Assembly (NCBI GenBank): GCA_963765075.1
Contig: CAVXVA010000008.1
Location: 620,001-684,000, forward strand
DNA: 64,000 bases
Direction: 5' to 3'
From: JAENVU01 sp963765075
GTDB taxonomy: Bacteria > Actinomycetota > Acidimicrobiia > IMCC26256 > JAENVU01
Part shown: positions 1 to 9,895 of the stretch, one piece after another
Layout of the letters: each line of letters starts with the position of its first letter
Numbering within the stretch: position 1 is the stretch's first letter
Position numbers and translations under genes: made by a program
Notes under the pieces: model-generated
Seen by the model: the letters and a program-made list of their open reading frames with translations, nothing else
What the model was told of the DNA's origin: nothing
The model's database searches: none

Positions 1-68
1 AAGGGCCACCAACGCGAGCTCCGAACACCGGACGCGTAGCGCAGCGCTCGGCAAGACTGCCGGGATGA

Positions 69-899
69 GTGACCGGCGTGGGTGAGCGACCCGAGTTCGA
101 ATCCCCGTTCGCGGTCGGGTCGGATCTCGTCGCCGACTTCGCGGAACACGGTCACGTCCGCGTCGACGGTCTGGCGACGTCCGACGAGATCGAGGCCGTT
201 CGACCCGCGATCGAGGCGACGGCCGAGCGGATCCGGTGGGATCGGCGACCGATCGCCGAGCGCGATACCTACGGCAAGGCGTTCATCCAGGCCGCGAACC
301 TCTGGCAGCACGACGAGACTGTGGCGCGCTTCACGCTTGCACCGCGGTTCGCATCGGTCGCGGCTGCGCTCCTCGGCGCGGATGGTGTGCGGCTGTATCA
401 CGACCAGGCGTTGCTGAAGGAGCCCGGTGGGGGACCGACCCCGTGGCATCAGGACCAGTTCTACTGGCCGCTCGATACCGACGCGACGATCACGATGTGG
501 ATGCCGTTGGTGGCGGTGGTGGATCCGGTCGAAGGGATGACCTTTGGTCATGGCACGCATCGCATGGGTGATCTCGGTGGCGGCGCAATCTCCGATGTCT
601 CGGAGCGCCGGTTCGATGCGCTCGTCCGAGATCGCGGGATTGCGCTGCACTCGTATCGCGACCTGCGCGCCGGCGATGCAACCTTCCACCGCGGGTGGAC
701 CTTGCACCGCGCCAGCGCCAATCCGACCGATCGGATGCGATCGGTCATGACCGTCATCTACGTCGCCGACGGTGCCCGAGTCGCCACCCCCGCCCATCCG
801 GCCCAGGAGTTCGATCGGCAGCTGTGGCTCGGCGGCGGTGAGCCGGGTACTCGGGTCGATGGGGTGATGAATCCGCGGATCGGCCCGGTGACGATATAG
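69..899 (+). CDS. Phytanoyl-CoA dioxygenase (PhyH) family oxygenase
   Basis: This 276-residue protein looks like an Fe(II)/2-oxoglutarate-dependent dioxygenase of the PhyH family, which hydroxylates small hydrophobic substrates. The sequence shows the HxD iron-ligand pair in PTPWHQDQFYW (about residues 124-134) and the distal His in the segment RGWTLHRASAN (about residue 212), followed by the Arg expected to hold 2-oxoglutarate. The length is normal for the family. The frame opens with GTG at 69 (another GTG at 78 is possible); an ATG at 65 is out of frame and closes within seven codons. It stands alone in front of the large secreted protein, and the substrate cannot be told from sequence. 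Confidence 0.85.
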   Translation: MTGVGERPEFESPFAVGSDLVADFAEHGHVRVDGLATSDEIEAVRPAIEATAERIRWDRRPIAERDTYGKAFIQAANLWQHDETVARFTLAPRFASVAAALLGADGVRLYHDQALLKEPGGGPTPWHQDQFYWPLDTDATITMWMPLVAVVDPVEGMTFGHGTHRMGDLGGGAISDVSERRFDALVRDRGIALHSYRDLRAGDATFHRGWTLHRASANPTDRMRSVMTVIYVADGARVATPAHPAQEFDRQLWLGGGEPGTRVDGVMNPRIGPVTI

Positions 900-1019
900 G
901 TCGAAGTATCTAAATACCCTTGTAACCCATGAGAACCGTTGAATCTCCCCAATATTTGATGAACCGCTCAACCTAGACTTTGCGTCTTCAATCGGGCGAT
1001 CACATAGGGGAGGCGATCC

Positions 1020-4000
1020 GTGAAATTCACGGTGCGTCGCGCATTTGCTGCAGTCTTGAGTGCAGCCATTGGATTTTCGACTCTCGGAACGACGGCGGCC
1101 ATCGCCGGGGTCTCGGCAGGGATCCCGTCCTTGGCGCTCAACCGGGCGTACACGACGGCACCGTTTCCGGGGACGACCACCACGGCCGCGGGCCAGGAGG
1201 GTTCGGCCTACCTGCCCACGGGCAACGCCCTGTGGCTCGTGGATGCCACCAAGGCCTACGAGGTGGATGCCACCACCGACGCGCTCCGCCGCGTCATCCC
1301 GACCGCCGACTTCACCAACGCCCTGCCCGTGGGCGGTGTCGGCGCGCCGGCCGGCACGACGCGGAGCGACTCGTTCGCCGCGATCTCCTACGACCCGATC
1401 ACCGACGCGCTCTACGTCTTCTCTCGCAACTGCTGCACCACGACCGGGTTGGACCCGAGCGTCTTCCGGTTGGTGCGCGACGGCGGCGGTATCTTCCAGG
1501 TGGAGTCCTACCAATCTCTCCCCGCGGGTACGGACCCGAAGGGTGCCGGCTACCGCGCCGGCGTCGGGACGTATTTCGCTAAGGGCAGGGTCATCACCCC
1601 GTACGACTACGACACCAACACGCTCGGTGTGGCGATCACGATCACCGGTATCGACGCCGCGATCGGTGGCATGGCGTTCTCGCCCGACGGCACCGCGCTG
1701 TTCCTGACCACGTTCGTTGCGGGCGTGAGCCCGACCCCGAACAGCATCAAGCTCTACAAGGTCAACACGACCACCTGGACGATCGTTCCCAACTGGACCC
1801 TCGACCTCACGGCGTTCGGTGTGCTCGACCCGCGCGGGGTCGAAGTGATCGGTGACCAGATCTATGTTTCCGACGGCGGCTCGCGTCCCGCCGGCGACCC
1901 GCTGCGCCGGGCCGTGTTCGTCTTCGACGTGAACGACTTGAGCGTGCAGCCGGTCGCCTCGTTCAGCGCGACTCCGACGTCTGGTGCGTTCCCTCTGCCG
2001 GTGCAGTTCACCGACACCACCACCGGCGGTCCGACGAGTTGGGCGTGGGACTTCGGTGATGGCGGGACCTCCAGCCTCGCCAACCCGGCCCATACCTACA
2101 CCGCTCCGGGCACGTACACCGTCTCCCTCAACGCCTCGAACTCAAAAGGCGGGGACGTCTCGACGATGACCGATCTGGTCACCGTGACGGCCCAGGCGCC
2201 CCTTGCCGGATTCACGGCGAGCCCCACTTCCGGGACCGCGCCCTTGGAAGTCACCTTCACCGATACGAGTACCAACCAGCCCGCAAGCTGGGCATGGGAC
2301 TTCGGCGACGGCGCCACCTCGACCGAACAGAACCCGGTCCACTCATACGCGACCGCCGGTTCCTACGCGGTCTCGCTGACCGTCGCCAACACGGGTGGCA
2401 CCAACACCCGAGTCAGGTCCGATCTGATCCACGTCGGCAACGCGCCCGTGACGGTGACGGCCGCGGCCGACACGTACGTTCGGTCCGACGCCGCCACTTC
2501 GAACTTCGGAACCCAGACCACGATTCAGGGCCGGCGGCAGGGTCCCACCACGTGGTTGCCCTACGTGCGCTTCGGGGTGCCAGCCCTCCCGGCAGCGCCG
2601 ACCAACGCCACGCTGCGCCTGTTCGTCACCGACGCGAGCCCCGTGACGGGCACCCTCTTCGCGACCTCTTCAACCTTCTCGGAGACGACCACCACCTACA
2701 ACACCCGACCGGCAACGATCGGCGCCCAGATCGCGGCGAGCAAGGCGGCGACTCTCGGCCAATGGGTGGAGTTCGACGTCACCGCCCAGGTGACTGCCGG
2801 AGGCGCGTACGGCTTCACGCTCACCAACGGCAACTCGGACACGGTGGCGTTCTCCAGCCGTGAGGGTGCCAACGCGCCGCAACTCGTGTTGAGGTTCCCG
2901 TCGGTCGGCGGACCGACGCCGTCGCTGCCGAACCCGCCCAACGTTGGTCTGCGTTTGAACCACCAGTTCTCGACCTCGCCGTTCCCGGGGACCACCACCT
3001 CGGCCGGGGGCGAAGGCGGCACGGCGTCGGTCCCTTCGGACAACGCCCTGTGGCTCACCGATGGCACGAAGGCCTACGAGATCGATGCCACCACGAACGC
3101 GCTCCGGCGCGTCGTGCCGACCGCCGATTTCACCAACGCGCTGCCGGTGGACGGAGCAGGTTCGCCGGCCGGGACCACGCGGAGTCGACTCCATCGCCGC
3201 GCTCACCTACGACCCCGCCGCCGACGCGCTCTACGCGTTCTCGCGGCAACTGCTGCACCGGATCCGGTCTCGACCCGAGCGTGTTTCGCATGACGCGTGA
3301 CGGCTCCGGCGCGTTCCAAGTCGAGTCGTACCAACCTCTGCCTTCCGGTACCGACCCGGTCGCGGCGGGTGTCCGGCCCGGAGCCGGCCTCTACTTCGGC
3401 AAGGGTCAAACGATCTTCCCCTACGACTACGCCACCAACACGATCGGTACTGCCATCGTCATCCCCGGGGTGGACACCGCGATCAGCGGTATGCACTTCA
3501 CGGCGGACGGTAAGGACCTGCTGGTCGCCAGTCACCTCAACGTCCTGTACCGGGTGTCCACCGCGACGTGGACCGTGGTCCCGGGGTGGTCCTTCGACCT
3601 GACGCCGTACGGTTTTGTCGACCCGCGGGGCGTTGCGCTCGTCGGCGACCAGCTCTTCATCGTCGATGGCGGTCTACGCCCGGTGGGTGACCCGTTGCGT
3701 TACGCAATGTTCGTGTTCGACATTGTCGACGCCAGTGGAGCCCCGACTGCGAACTTCACCGCGTCGCCGACCACCGGCACCGCGCCGGTCGCGACCACGT
3801 TCATCGATCGCAGTACCGGAGTACCAACTTCGTGGATCTGGAACTTTGGGGATGGCTCGACGTCGACCGTCGCTCGCCCGACCCACATCTACACGACCGC
3901 AGGTAGCTACAGCGTGACCTTGACGGTGACGAACGCTCTGGGTACCGCCACCACGACGCAACCGAACCTGGTCACGGTCGCGGTGAACCCGCCACTCCTC

Positions 4001-6279
4001 AACGCCAAGTTCAGCGGGACTCCGACCAGCGGCGCGTCGCCGCTCCCGGTTCAGTTCACCGACGCGAGCGTGGGTGGAGTGACCGGGTGGGCCTGGGACT
4101 TCGGTGACGGATCGACGTCCACCGAGCAGAACCCGCAGCACACGTACCTCACCAACGGCTCGTTCACCGTGAAGCTCACTGTGACGACCCCGACCGGGAC
4201 CAACCAGCGGATCCGCACCGACTACGTGAACGTGTCGGCGCTCCCCACCACGGTGACGGCGGCCGCCGACAGCTACGTTCGTTCCGACTCCGCCGGAACG
4301 AACTTCGGTATCGGCGACCTCGGTGCAGGGCTTGCGTACTACGGGTCGGAATGCTTTGACCTACCAGCCGTACGCTCGCTTCACGGTCCCGACGCTGCCG
4401 GCGACGCCAACCGCGGCCACGTTGCGCCTCTTCGTGACCGACGCCAGCGCGACCAGCGGGACGCTGTTCCGCACTGCCGCCACGTGGACCGAATCCACGA
4501 TCAACTTCAACAACCGACCGGCGACGTCGGGGAACTCGATCGGCGCCAGCCGCAACGCGCCACTGGGTCAGTGGGTCGAGTTCGACGTGACCTCCACCGA
4601 TCACCGCGGCCGGCCAGTACGGCTTCACATTGACCAACGGGAGCACGGATCTGGTTGGGTTCTCGAGCAAGGAGGGTGCAAACGCGCCCGAGCTGGTGAT
4701 CTCGTACAGCTCGGCGACCGGCGGATCCATTCCGATGCCCGCCACGCCCGGAGTTTCCTTGAGTCGCTACTTCACGACCTCGACCTTCTCGGGGACCAAC
4801 CCCGCGATCCGTGCCTTCGACTTGGAGGGGTCCGCCTACGTGCCGTCGGACAACGCGCTCTGGCTGTCGGACGACAACGGCGACCGCGTGTTCGAGGTGG
4901 ATGCCACCGCAAGCACCGTCCGGCGTGCCCTGCAGCGTGACGAGTTCACGAATGCGCTCCCGCTGGGCGGAGTCGGCAGTCCGGCCGGCCTGGCCCGCTC
5001 GGACGACTTCGAGTCGATTGCGTACGACGCGACGAACGATGTCCTCTACCAGTTCTCGGGCAACTGCTGCTCGAGCACGCCGAACACCACTCAACCGCCC
5101 TACGACCCGACGATCTACCGGCTCACGCGCGACACCGGCGGCCGGTTCCAGGTCGAGTCCTACCAAGCGCTGCCGGAGGGTACGGACCCGACGGGCGCGG
5201 GTTGGCGGCCGGGTGTGGGCCTGTATTTCGCCCACGCGGGGATCGTCACCAGCTATTCGTACGCGACGAACACACTCGGCACGCCGCTCTTGGTCAGTGG
5301 CACGATGCCCGGGAACATCACCGGCATGACGTACACGCCCGACGGCAAGTACATCGTCGCGGTGACCGGCACGCAACGCTTGATCCTCATCGATGCGGCC
5401 ACCTTGACGCTGGTGCCGGGTTGGAACATCGACCTCCGTCCGTCCGGGATCCTCGACTCCCGGGCCGTCGAGTTCATCGACGGGCAGCTCTTCGTGTCCG
5501 AAGGCAACGACGCTCGTGCGCCGGACGATCCGATGAAGTACGCAGTCTTTGTGTTCGACATCGTGAACGGTCCGCCGAACGCGACCTTCACGGCGAACCC
5601 GGTCGTCGGTGTTGCACCGCTGGCGGTGCAGTTCACCGATACCACGTACGGAGCCGTGACGAGTCGGTTGTGGGACTTCGGCGACGGGTCGCCGACTTCA
5701 ACGGCGACGAACCCGTCGCACACCTACGCCGCACTCGGCACGTACACGGCCACGCTCACGGCGACGAACGCGCATGGGAGCACCACCGCGGCGCAGGTGA
5801 TCAAGGTGGTGACCGCGCCGGTGACGTTCACCGCAGTGGCCGACACCTACGCCCGATCGAGCCAGCCCAACAACAACTTCGGCACTTCGCCGACCGTGCA
5901 AGGTTGGAATTCCTTGGGGACGGTGTTCCAGCCGTACGTCCGGTTCTCGGTGGGCGCGCTTCCGGCGACACCGGTGTCGGCGAAGGTGCGCCTGTTCGTC
6001 ACCGATGCCAGCAACTCGACGGGCGCCCTCTACCAGACCGCGGTCGCGACCTGGACCGAGAGCGGTCTGACGTGGAACAACCGGCCGGCCACCACCGGTT
6101 CGGCCCTCGCCACCAGCCAGCAGGCACCGCTCGGCAGCTGGGTCGAGTACGACGTCTCACCGCTGGTCAATGCGAGTGGGGAGTACAGCTTCACGCTGGT
6201 CGGAGCGACGAGCGATCTGGTCACCTTCTCGAGCCGCCAGGGCGCGAACGCACCCCAACTGGTGATCAGCTTCGGCTGA
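1020..6279 (+). CDS. Giant secreted PKD/DNRLRE repeat protein, interrupted by four +1 shifts
   Basis: The coding sequence starts at GTG 1020 with a signal peptide (basic start MKFTVRRAF, hydrophobic core, AIAG). It is built from three large units (about 1020-2930, 2940-4740, 4746-6279). Each unit has a WD/propeller-like region (NALWL..., DPRGVEV-type strands, an N-C-C motif), then PKD domains (WAWDFGDG; two, two and one copies), then a DNRLRE-type module (ADTYVRSD...NFG...LRLFVTDAS). The reading frame slips by one extra base near 3185, 3246, 4313 and 4599. Removing these four bases restores one frame of about 1751 residues that matches the sister repeats throughout. I saw no sortase or anchor motif at the C-terminus. 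A surface or extracellular adhesive or glycan-binding role is inferred. The shifts could be sequence error or real decay. Confidence 0.8.
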
Positions 6280-6300
6280 TCCGCTTCAGAACGGCGTGAT

Positions 6301-6327
6301 GAGTCCCGGCTCTTCTGGCCGGGACTC
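6301..6327 (+). terminator. Hairpin terminator after the PKD gene
   Basis: A perfect 10-bp stem (GAGTCCCGGC / GCCGGGACTC) with a 7-nt loop lies 21 bases after the stop of the large secreted protein and just before the promoter of the next gene. No U-tract follows, as is usual in high-G+C actinobacteria. Confidence 0.6.
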
Positions 6328-6336
6328 ACTCGCGCG

Positions 6337-6342
6337 TACGCT
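6337..6342 (+). promoter_or_regulatory. -10 element TACGCT for a leaderless transcript
   Basis: TACGCT fits the actinobacterial TAnnnT -10 consensus and ends 6 bases before the ATG at 6349. Transcription would then start at or next to the start codon, and no Shine-Dalgarno is visible. Confidence 0.45.
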
Positions 6343-6348
6343 GGCCCG

Positions 6349-6927
6349 ATGGCCCGTGCGACCTTTCCCATCACCGGCGATGCCGATGCCGATGCTCTGC
6401 TGATCGACGAACCCCTCGCCTTGGTCATCGGCATGCTGTTGGACCAGCAGGTTCCGATGGAGTGGGCCTTCCGAGGTCCGGCGCGCTTGAAGGAGCGTCT
6501 CGGCGGCCTTGATGCCCACGCGATCGCGGCGATGACGCCCGACGAGATCGACGCGGTCTTCAGAGAGAAGCCCGCTTTGCACCGGTTCCCGTCGGCGATG
6601 GCCAAACGCACGCACGCGCTGTGCGAGCACGTCGTGGCGGAGTACGACGGCGACGTCGCCAAGCTGTGGCGGCGGGCCAAGGACCCCCAGATCGTGTTCG
6701 ACCGCATCCGCGCGCTGCCGGGCTACGGCGACGAGAAGGCCAAGATCTTCCTGGCGATCCTGGGCAAGCGCCTCGGGAAGGCGCCGGCGGGATGGGAGCA
6801 GCTGGCCGGTCCGTTCGGCGATGCCACCCCGCGGTCGGTGGCCGACATCGACTCACCGGAGGCCTTCACCCGGGTGCGGGCATGGAAGAAGGAGCAGAAG
6901 CTCAAGGGCAAGGCAAAATCCGAGTGA
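6349..6927 (+). CDS. HhH-GPD family base-excision repair protein
   Basis: This 192-residue protein belongs to the helix-hairpin-helix GPD superfamily of DNA glycosylases and lyases. The N-terminal helix LALVIGMLLDQQVPMEWAF and the hairpin-like stretch IRALPGYGDEKAKIFLAIL (about residues 120-138) are the visible hallmarks. It resembles the short actinobacterial HhH-GPD subfamily of unknown lesion specificity and lacks an FeS-cluster Cys motif. The C-terminus is Lys-rich (KKEQKLKGKAKSE), which could aid DNA binding. The start is ATG 6349, immediately behind a -10 box. It is probably monocistronic. Confidence 0.85.
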   Translation: MARATFPITGDADADALLIDEPLALVIGMLLDQQVPMEWAFRGPARLKERLGGLDAHAIAAMTPDEIDAVFREKPALHRFPSAMAKRTHALCEHVVAEYDGDVAKLWRRAKDPQIVFDRIRALPGYGDEKAKIFLAILGKRLGKAPAGWEQLAGPFGDATPRSVADIDSPEAFTRVRAWKKEQKLKGKAKSE

Positions 6928-6957
6928 CGCGACTGCACTCGCTGTGCATGTACCGAA

Positions 6958-6963
6958 TAGGGT
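6958..6963 (+). promoter_or_regulatory. Possible -10 element TAGGGT
   Basis: TAGGGT matches TAnnnT and lies 32 bases before the ATG at 6996. The implied short leader includes the purine stretch TGGAG that can serve as ribosome-binding site. Confidence 0.3.
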
Positions 6964-6995
6964 GATGCCACCTTTCGAGCCCCTGGAGTTGGTCG

Positions 6996-7859
6996 ATGCG
7001 TTCTTCGCGTGCGTTTGCTGGAGTTGTCGTTGCGCTGGCGGTGGTCGCGGCCGCGTGCGGCAGTAGCAGTGGGAAGGCGGCCGATCAGCCGGCCGCCAAG
7101 ACCAAGGCCAAGGCGAGTCATTCGCACGGTTCTGGCGAACACGACATGAAGTGCATGGATACCGCCTTCGCCGCGAAGAATGCCGAGAAGTGCGGCGTCG
7201 AGCCGGCACCGTTCACCCTGGCCACGCCGCTCACCTACACGGCCGACGGCTTGATCGACATCAACAACGTTGATCTCTCCGGCGTGCAGGGCGTCACACC
7301 GAAGCAGACCCAGGACGCGACGGAGCTTCTGAAGGCCACCGTCAAGACGCTCCCTCGGTGGAGCGACCCCGCGGTGGCGGCGGCCGACGGCTTCCAGTCG
7401 ATCGGCGATGGGCTCACCGGTGAAGAGCACATGCTGCACTGGGACTGGATCGACGACGACGTGATCTTCGACCCCAACAAGCCCGAGTCGCTCGTCTACA
7501 AGGTCGATCGCGCCACGGGCACGAAGACGCTCGAAGCGGCGATGTACATCCTCCCGAAGCAGTACACCTTGGAAAACCCGCACCCGCTCGAAAGCCCGTT
7601 GGTGCAGTTCCACCACCACGACAACCTGTGCTTCACGCCGCCTGCGGGCGACAAGGGTCCCCAGGTTCGTGGGCTGACCGATGCGCAGGGCAACTGCGCT
7701 GCGCCGTTGACGAAGTTCAACCCGAACATCCAGGTGCACGTCTGGATCCGCGCCAACGAGTGCGGCCCGTTCGCGTCGTTGCTCGGCGTCGGCGCGGGTC
7801 AGATCGCCACCGATTCCGAACGCTCCTGTGTCAAGGATCACAACCAACTCGGCCTGTAA
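6996..7859 (+). CDS. Secreted His/Met-rich lipoprotein, member A of a paralogous pair
   Basis: This 287-residue protein has a lipoprotein signal with lipobox AAAC (Cys21), so it should be anchored outside the membrane. A low-complexity linker is followed by a His/Met/Cys-rich patch (residues 41-55, SHSHGSGEHDMKCMD). The folded part shows ADGF (130-133), EEHMLHW (143-149), FDPNKPESLVY (158-168), FHHHDNLCF (205-213) and HVWIRANECGPFA (238-250). The same ordered motifs occur in the secreted protein at 18936-19886, so the two are diverged members of one family. I do not recognise a named family. The invariant His and Cys residues suggest metal binding, perhaps copper. A Shine-Dalgarno-like GGAG precedes the ATG. 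Confidence 0.75.
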   Translation: MRSSRAFAGVVVALAVVAAACGSSSGKAADQPAAKTKAKASHSHGSGEHDMKCMDTAFAAKNAEKCGVEPAPFTLATPLTYTADGLIDINNVDLSGVQGVTPKQTQDATELLKATVKTLPRWSDPAVAAADGFQSIGDGLTGEEHMLHWDWIDDDVIFDPNKPESLVYKVDRATGTKTLEAAMYILPKQYTLENPHPLESPLVQFHHHDNLCFTPPAGDKGPQVRGLTDAQGNCAAPLTKFNPNIQVHVWIRANECGPFASLLGVGAGQIATDSERSCVKDHNQLGL

Positions 7860-8633
7860 TCAGGGAGTCGTCAAGCCGCCGTCGATGACGAGGGCCTGAC
7901 CGGTCATGAAGCTGGAGGCGTCGCTCGCCAAGAAGAGCGCGCCATTGGCGATCTCCTCGGGGCTGGCCATCCGCTTGATCAGACCGGCGTTCGTCATGGA
8001 CTCCTGGGACGCGAGGTCGGTGTTGCGCACCATGTCGGTATCGGTCGTACCCGGAGCGAGGGCGTTGGCGCGCAGACCCTGAGCCGCGAACTCGGCGGCC
8101 ATCGCTCGGGTCATCTGTAACATCGCGGCCTTCGCGGAGCAGTACATCGACACGTACGCGCCATGGGTGAACGCGCCGGCGCTGATCACGTTGACGATGT
8201 TGCCGCGGCCGCTGGCGAGCAGATGGGGGAGCGCGTGTTGGACCAGGAACAGCGGCCCGCGCAGGTTGGCGCCGTAGGACGATTCCCACGCCTCGGGTGT
8301 GATGGCGCCGATCGGAAGCCCCAAGGCATTGGCCGCGTTGTTCACGACGATGTCGATCGCGCCAAACGCCTCGACAGTCGCGGCGACGAGGGCTTCGAGA
8401 TCCTCGACCCGGGCCGCGTGCGCCGGCACCGCCAGCGCGGTTCCTCCCTCGGCGCCGATCGCGGCCGCGACCTCCTCGCAGGCTGCGGCCTTGCGACTCG
8501 AGATGACGACCTGGGCACCACACGCGGCAAACGTCTCGGCGATCGCCCGGCCGATGCCGCGGCTGCCGCCGGTGACGATCGCGACGCGGCCGGTGAGGTC
8601 GAACTGGTGGTTGATGTCGGTTCGGGTGCGCAT
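7860..8633 (-). CDS. Short-chain dehydrogenase/reductase (SDR)
   Basis: This 257-residue classical SDR should be an NAD(P)-dependent oxidoreductase. Visible are the Rossmann motif GGSRGIGRA (about residues 22-30), NNAAN, the catalytic Ser region NVISAG, the YCSAK catalytic Tyr-x3-Lys, and the closing segment FMTGQALVIDGG. SSRKA after the second strand hints at NADP preference. The stop abuts the convergent lipoprotein gene with no gap. The start is ATG 8633, and the substrate is not predictable. Confidence 0.85.
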   Translation of the reverse strand: MRTRTDINHQFDLTGRVAIVTGGSRGIGRAIAETFAACGAQVVISSRKAAACEEVAAAIGAEGGTALAVPAHAARVEDLEALVAATVEAFGAIDIVVNNAANALGLPIGAITPEAWESSYGANLRGPLFLVQHALPHLLASGRGNIVNVISAGAFTHGAYVSMYCSAKAAMLQMTRAMAAEFAAQGLRANALAPGTTDTDMVRNTDLASQESMTNAGLIKRMASPEEIANGALFLASDASSFMTGQALVIDGGLTTP

Positions 8634-8668
8634 GTTCGCAGTCTGGCCGCGATTGCGGTGACGTCAAG

Positions 8669-9856
8669 GTGATCGAACTGTCGGTCGCGCAGGCGCGTCG
8701 GATCGCGCTGGCCGCGCAGGGCTTCGCCGATCCGCGCCCGACCGGACGGGTCGATCGTCGACACGTCCGCAAGGTGTTGGACCGGGTCGGGCTGATTCAG
8801 ATCGACTCGGTCAACGTCTTGGTTCGATCCCAGGAGCTGCCGCTCTTCGCCCGGCTCGGCCCCCATCCGCGCGATCTGATCCCGAAGATGCTCGCGAGCG
8901 GGGAACTGTTCGAGTTCTGGGCGCATGAGGCGTCGCTTCTGCCTATCGAGACCTTGCCGTGGTACCGCTGGCAGATGGACACCGGACAGATTCGCTGGTC
9001 GGGAATCCGGCGGATGGCCGAGGACCACCCGGAGGTGGTGGACCGGATTCACGCGCAGGTCGCCGAGCGCGGCCCGATCGCGGCGAGTGACATCGCGAAC
9101 CGGGCTGGCAAGACCGGACCGTGGTGGGGGTGGGACGACACGCAGCGGGCGTTCGCGGTGCTCTTCGCCCAAGGCAAGATCTCGGCGCGGCGGCGGGCCA
9201 ACTTCGAGCGGGAGTACGACCTCTTGGATCGAATGCTCCCGGTCGAACACGTCTCGGCTCCAGGGCTCAGCGAACACGAATCCCGACGATCGATGATCCT
9301 GCAAGCGGCGCAATCGCTCGGGGTCGCCACGGTGGCCGACCTCTGTGACTACTACCGGCTCAACGTGCCTGCGACTCGTCCGATCGTGGCGGAGTTGGTC
9401 GAGGAGGGTCTGCTCCAGCCGGCCCAAGTAGCTGGTTGGACCAAGCCCGCAGTCATGCATCCCGAGGCCCGGAGACCCCGCCGGGTCCAGGCGCGGGCGT
9501 TGCTGTCGCCGTTCGACTCGTTGATCTGGAACCGGGACCGGGCCGAGCGACTGTTCGGTTTCCGCTACCGGATCGAGATCTACGTTCCGGCGCCCAAGCG
9601 CGTGCACGGCTACTACGTGTTGCCCTTCTTGCTCGGTGACCGACTCGTTGCTCGGGTAGACCTCAAAGCCGACCGCGCCGCGAGGGTGCTCCGCGTGCGG
9701 GGCGCGTTTGGTGAGGACCCCATTCCGTCACCCGAGGTGGCCGAGGAGTTGGCGGAAGAACTGTGGTTGATGGCCGCCTGGCTGGGCCTCGACCGAGTGA
9801 CGGTCGACCCCCATGGCGACCTCGCCCCCGCCCTCCAAGCGAACGTGCGTCAATAA
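8669..9856 (+). CDS. YcaQ/AlkX-like winged-helix DNA glycosylase
   Basis: This 395-residue protein matches the HTH_42 / YcaQ (AlkX) family of DNA glycosylases implicated in interstrand-crosslink repair. The family's catalytic Q-x-D triad is visible as QID in VGLIQIDSVNVLVRSQE (about residue 44). Also present are the conserved EFWAHEASLLP segment and the C-terminal region SPFDSLIWNRDR...FGFRYRIEIYVP. The three-winged-helix architecture and length fit. The start is GTG 8669, divergent from the SDR gene with 35 bases between them. Its 3' end forms part of a large hairpin shared with the convergent VIT gene. Confidence 0.85.
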   Translation: MIELSVAQARRIALAAQGFADPRPTGRVDRRHVRKVLDRVGLIQIDSVNVLVRSQELPLFARLGPHPRDLIPKMLASGELFEFWAHEASLLPIETLPWYRWQMDTGQIRWSGIRRMAEDHPEVVDRIHAQVAERGPIAASDIANRAGKTGPWWGWDDTQRAFAVLFAQGKISARRRANFEREYDLLDRMLPVEHVSAPGLSEHESRRSMILQAAQSLGVATVADLCDYYRLNVPATRPIVAELVEEGLLQPAQVAGWTKPAVMHPEARRPRRVQARALLSPFDSLIWNRDRAERLFGFRYRIEIYVPAPKRVHGYYVLPFLLGDRLVARVDLKADRAARVLRVRGAFGEDPIPSPEVAEELAEELWLMAAWLGLDRVTVDPHGDLAPALQANVRQ

Positions 9857-9890
9857 CCCCACCGAACCGGCAGGTTATTGACGCAAGTTC
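9841..9890. terminator. Bidirectional 18-bp hairpin between convergent genes
   Basis: Arms 9841-9858 and 9873-9890 pair over 18 bases with one mismatch, around a 14-base loop. The left arm contains the last codons and TAA of the glycosylase gene, and the right arm ends 5 bases before the stop of the VIT gene. A two-way transcription terminator is the simplest reading. Confidence 0.6.
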
Positions 9891-9895
9891 GAGGG

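Noticed and set aside
3180..4630. Programmed ribosomal frameshifting in the PKD gene
   Set aside because: Four shifts occur at unrelated sequences without slippery heptamers or following hairpins, and sister repeats show the expected bases without the extra one.
8342..9607. A 421-codon minus-strand open frame opposite the YcaQ-like gene
   Set aside because: The sense strand encodes a recognised full-length protein, and the antisense product has no recognisable motif.
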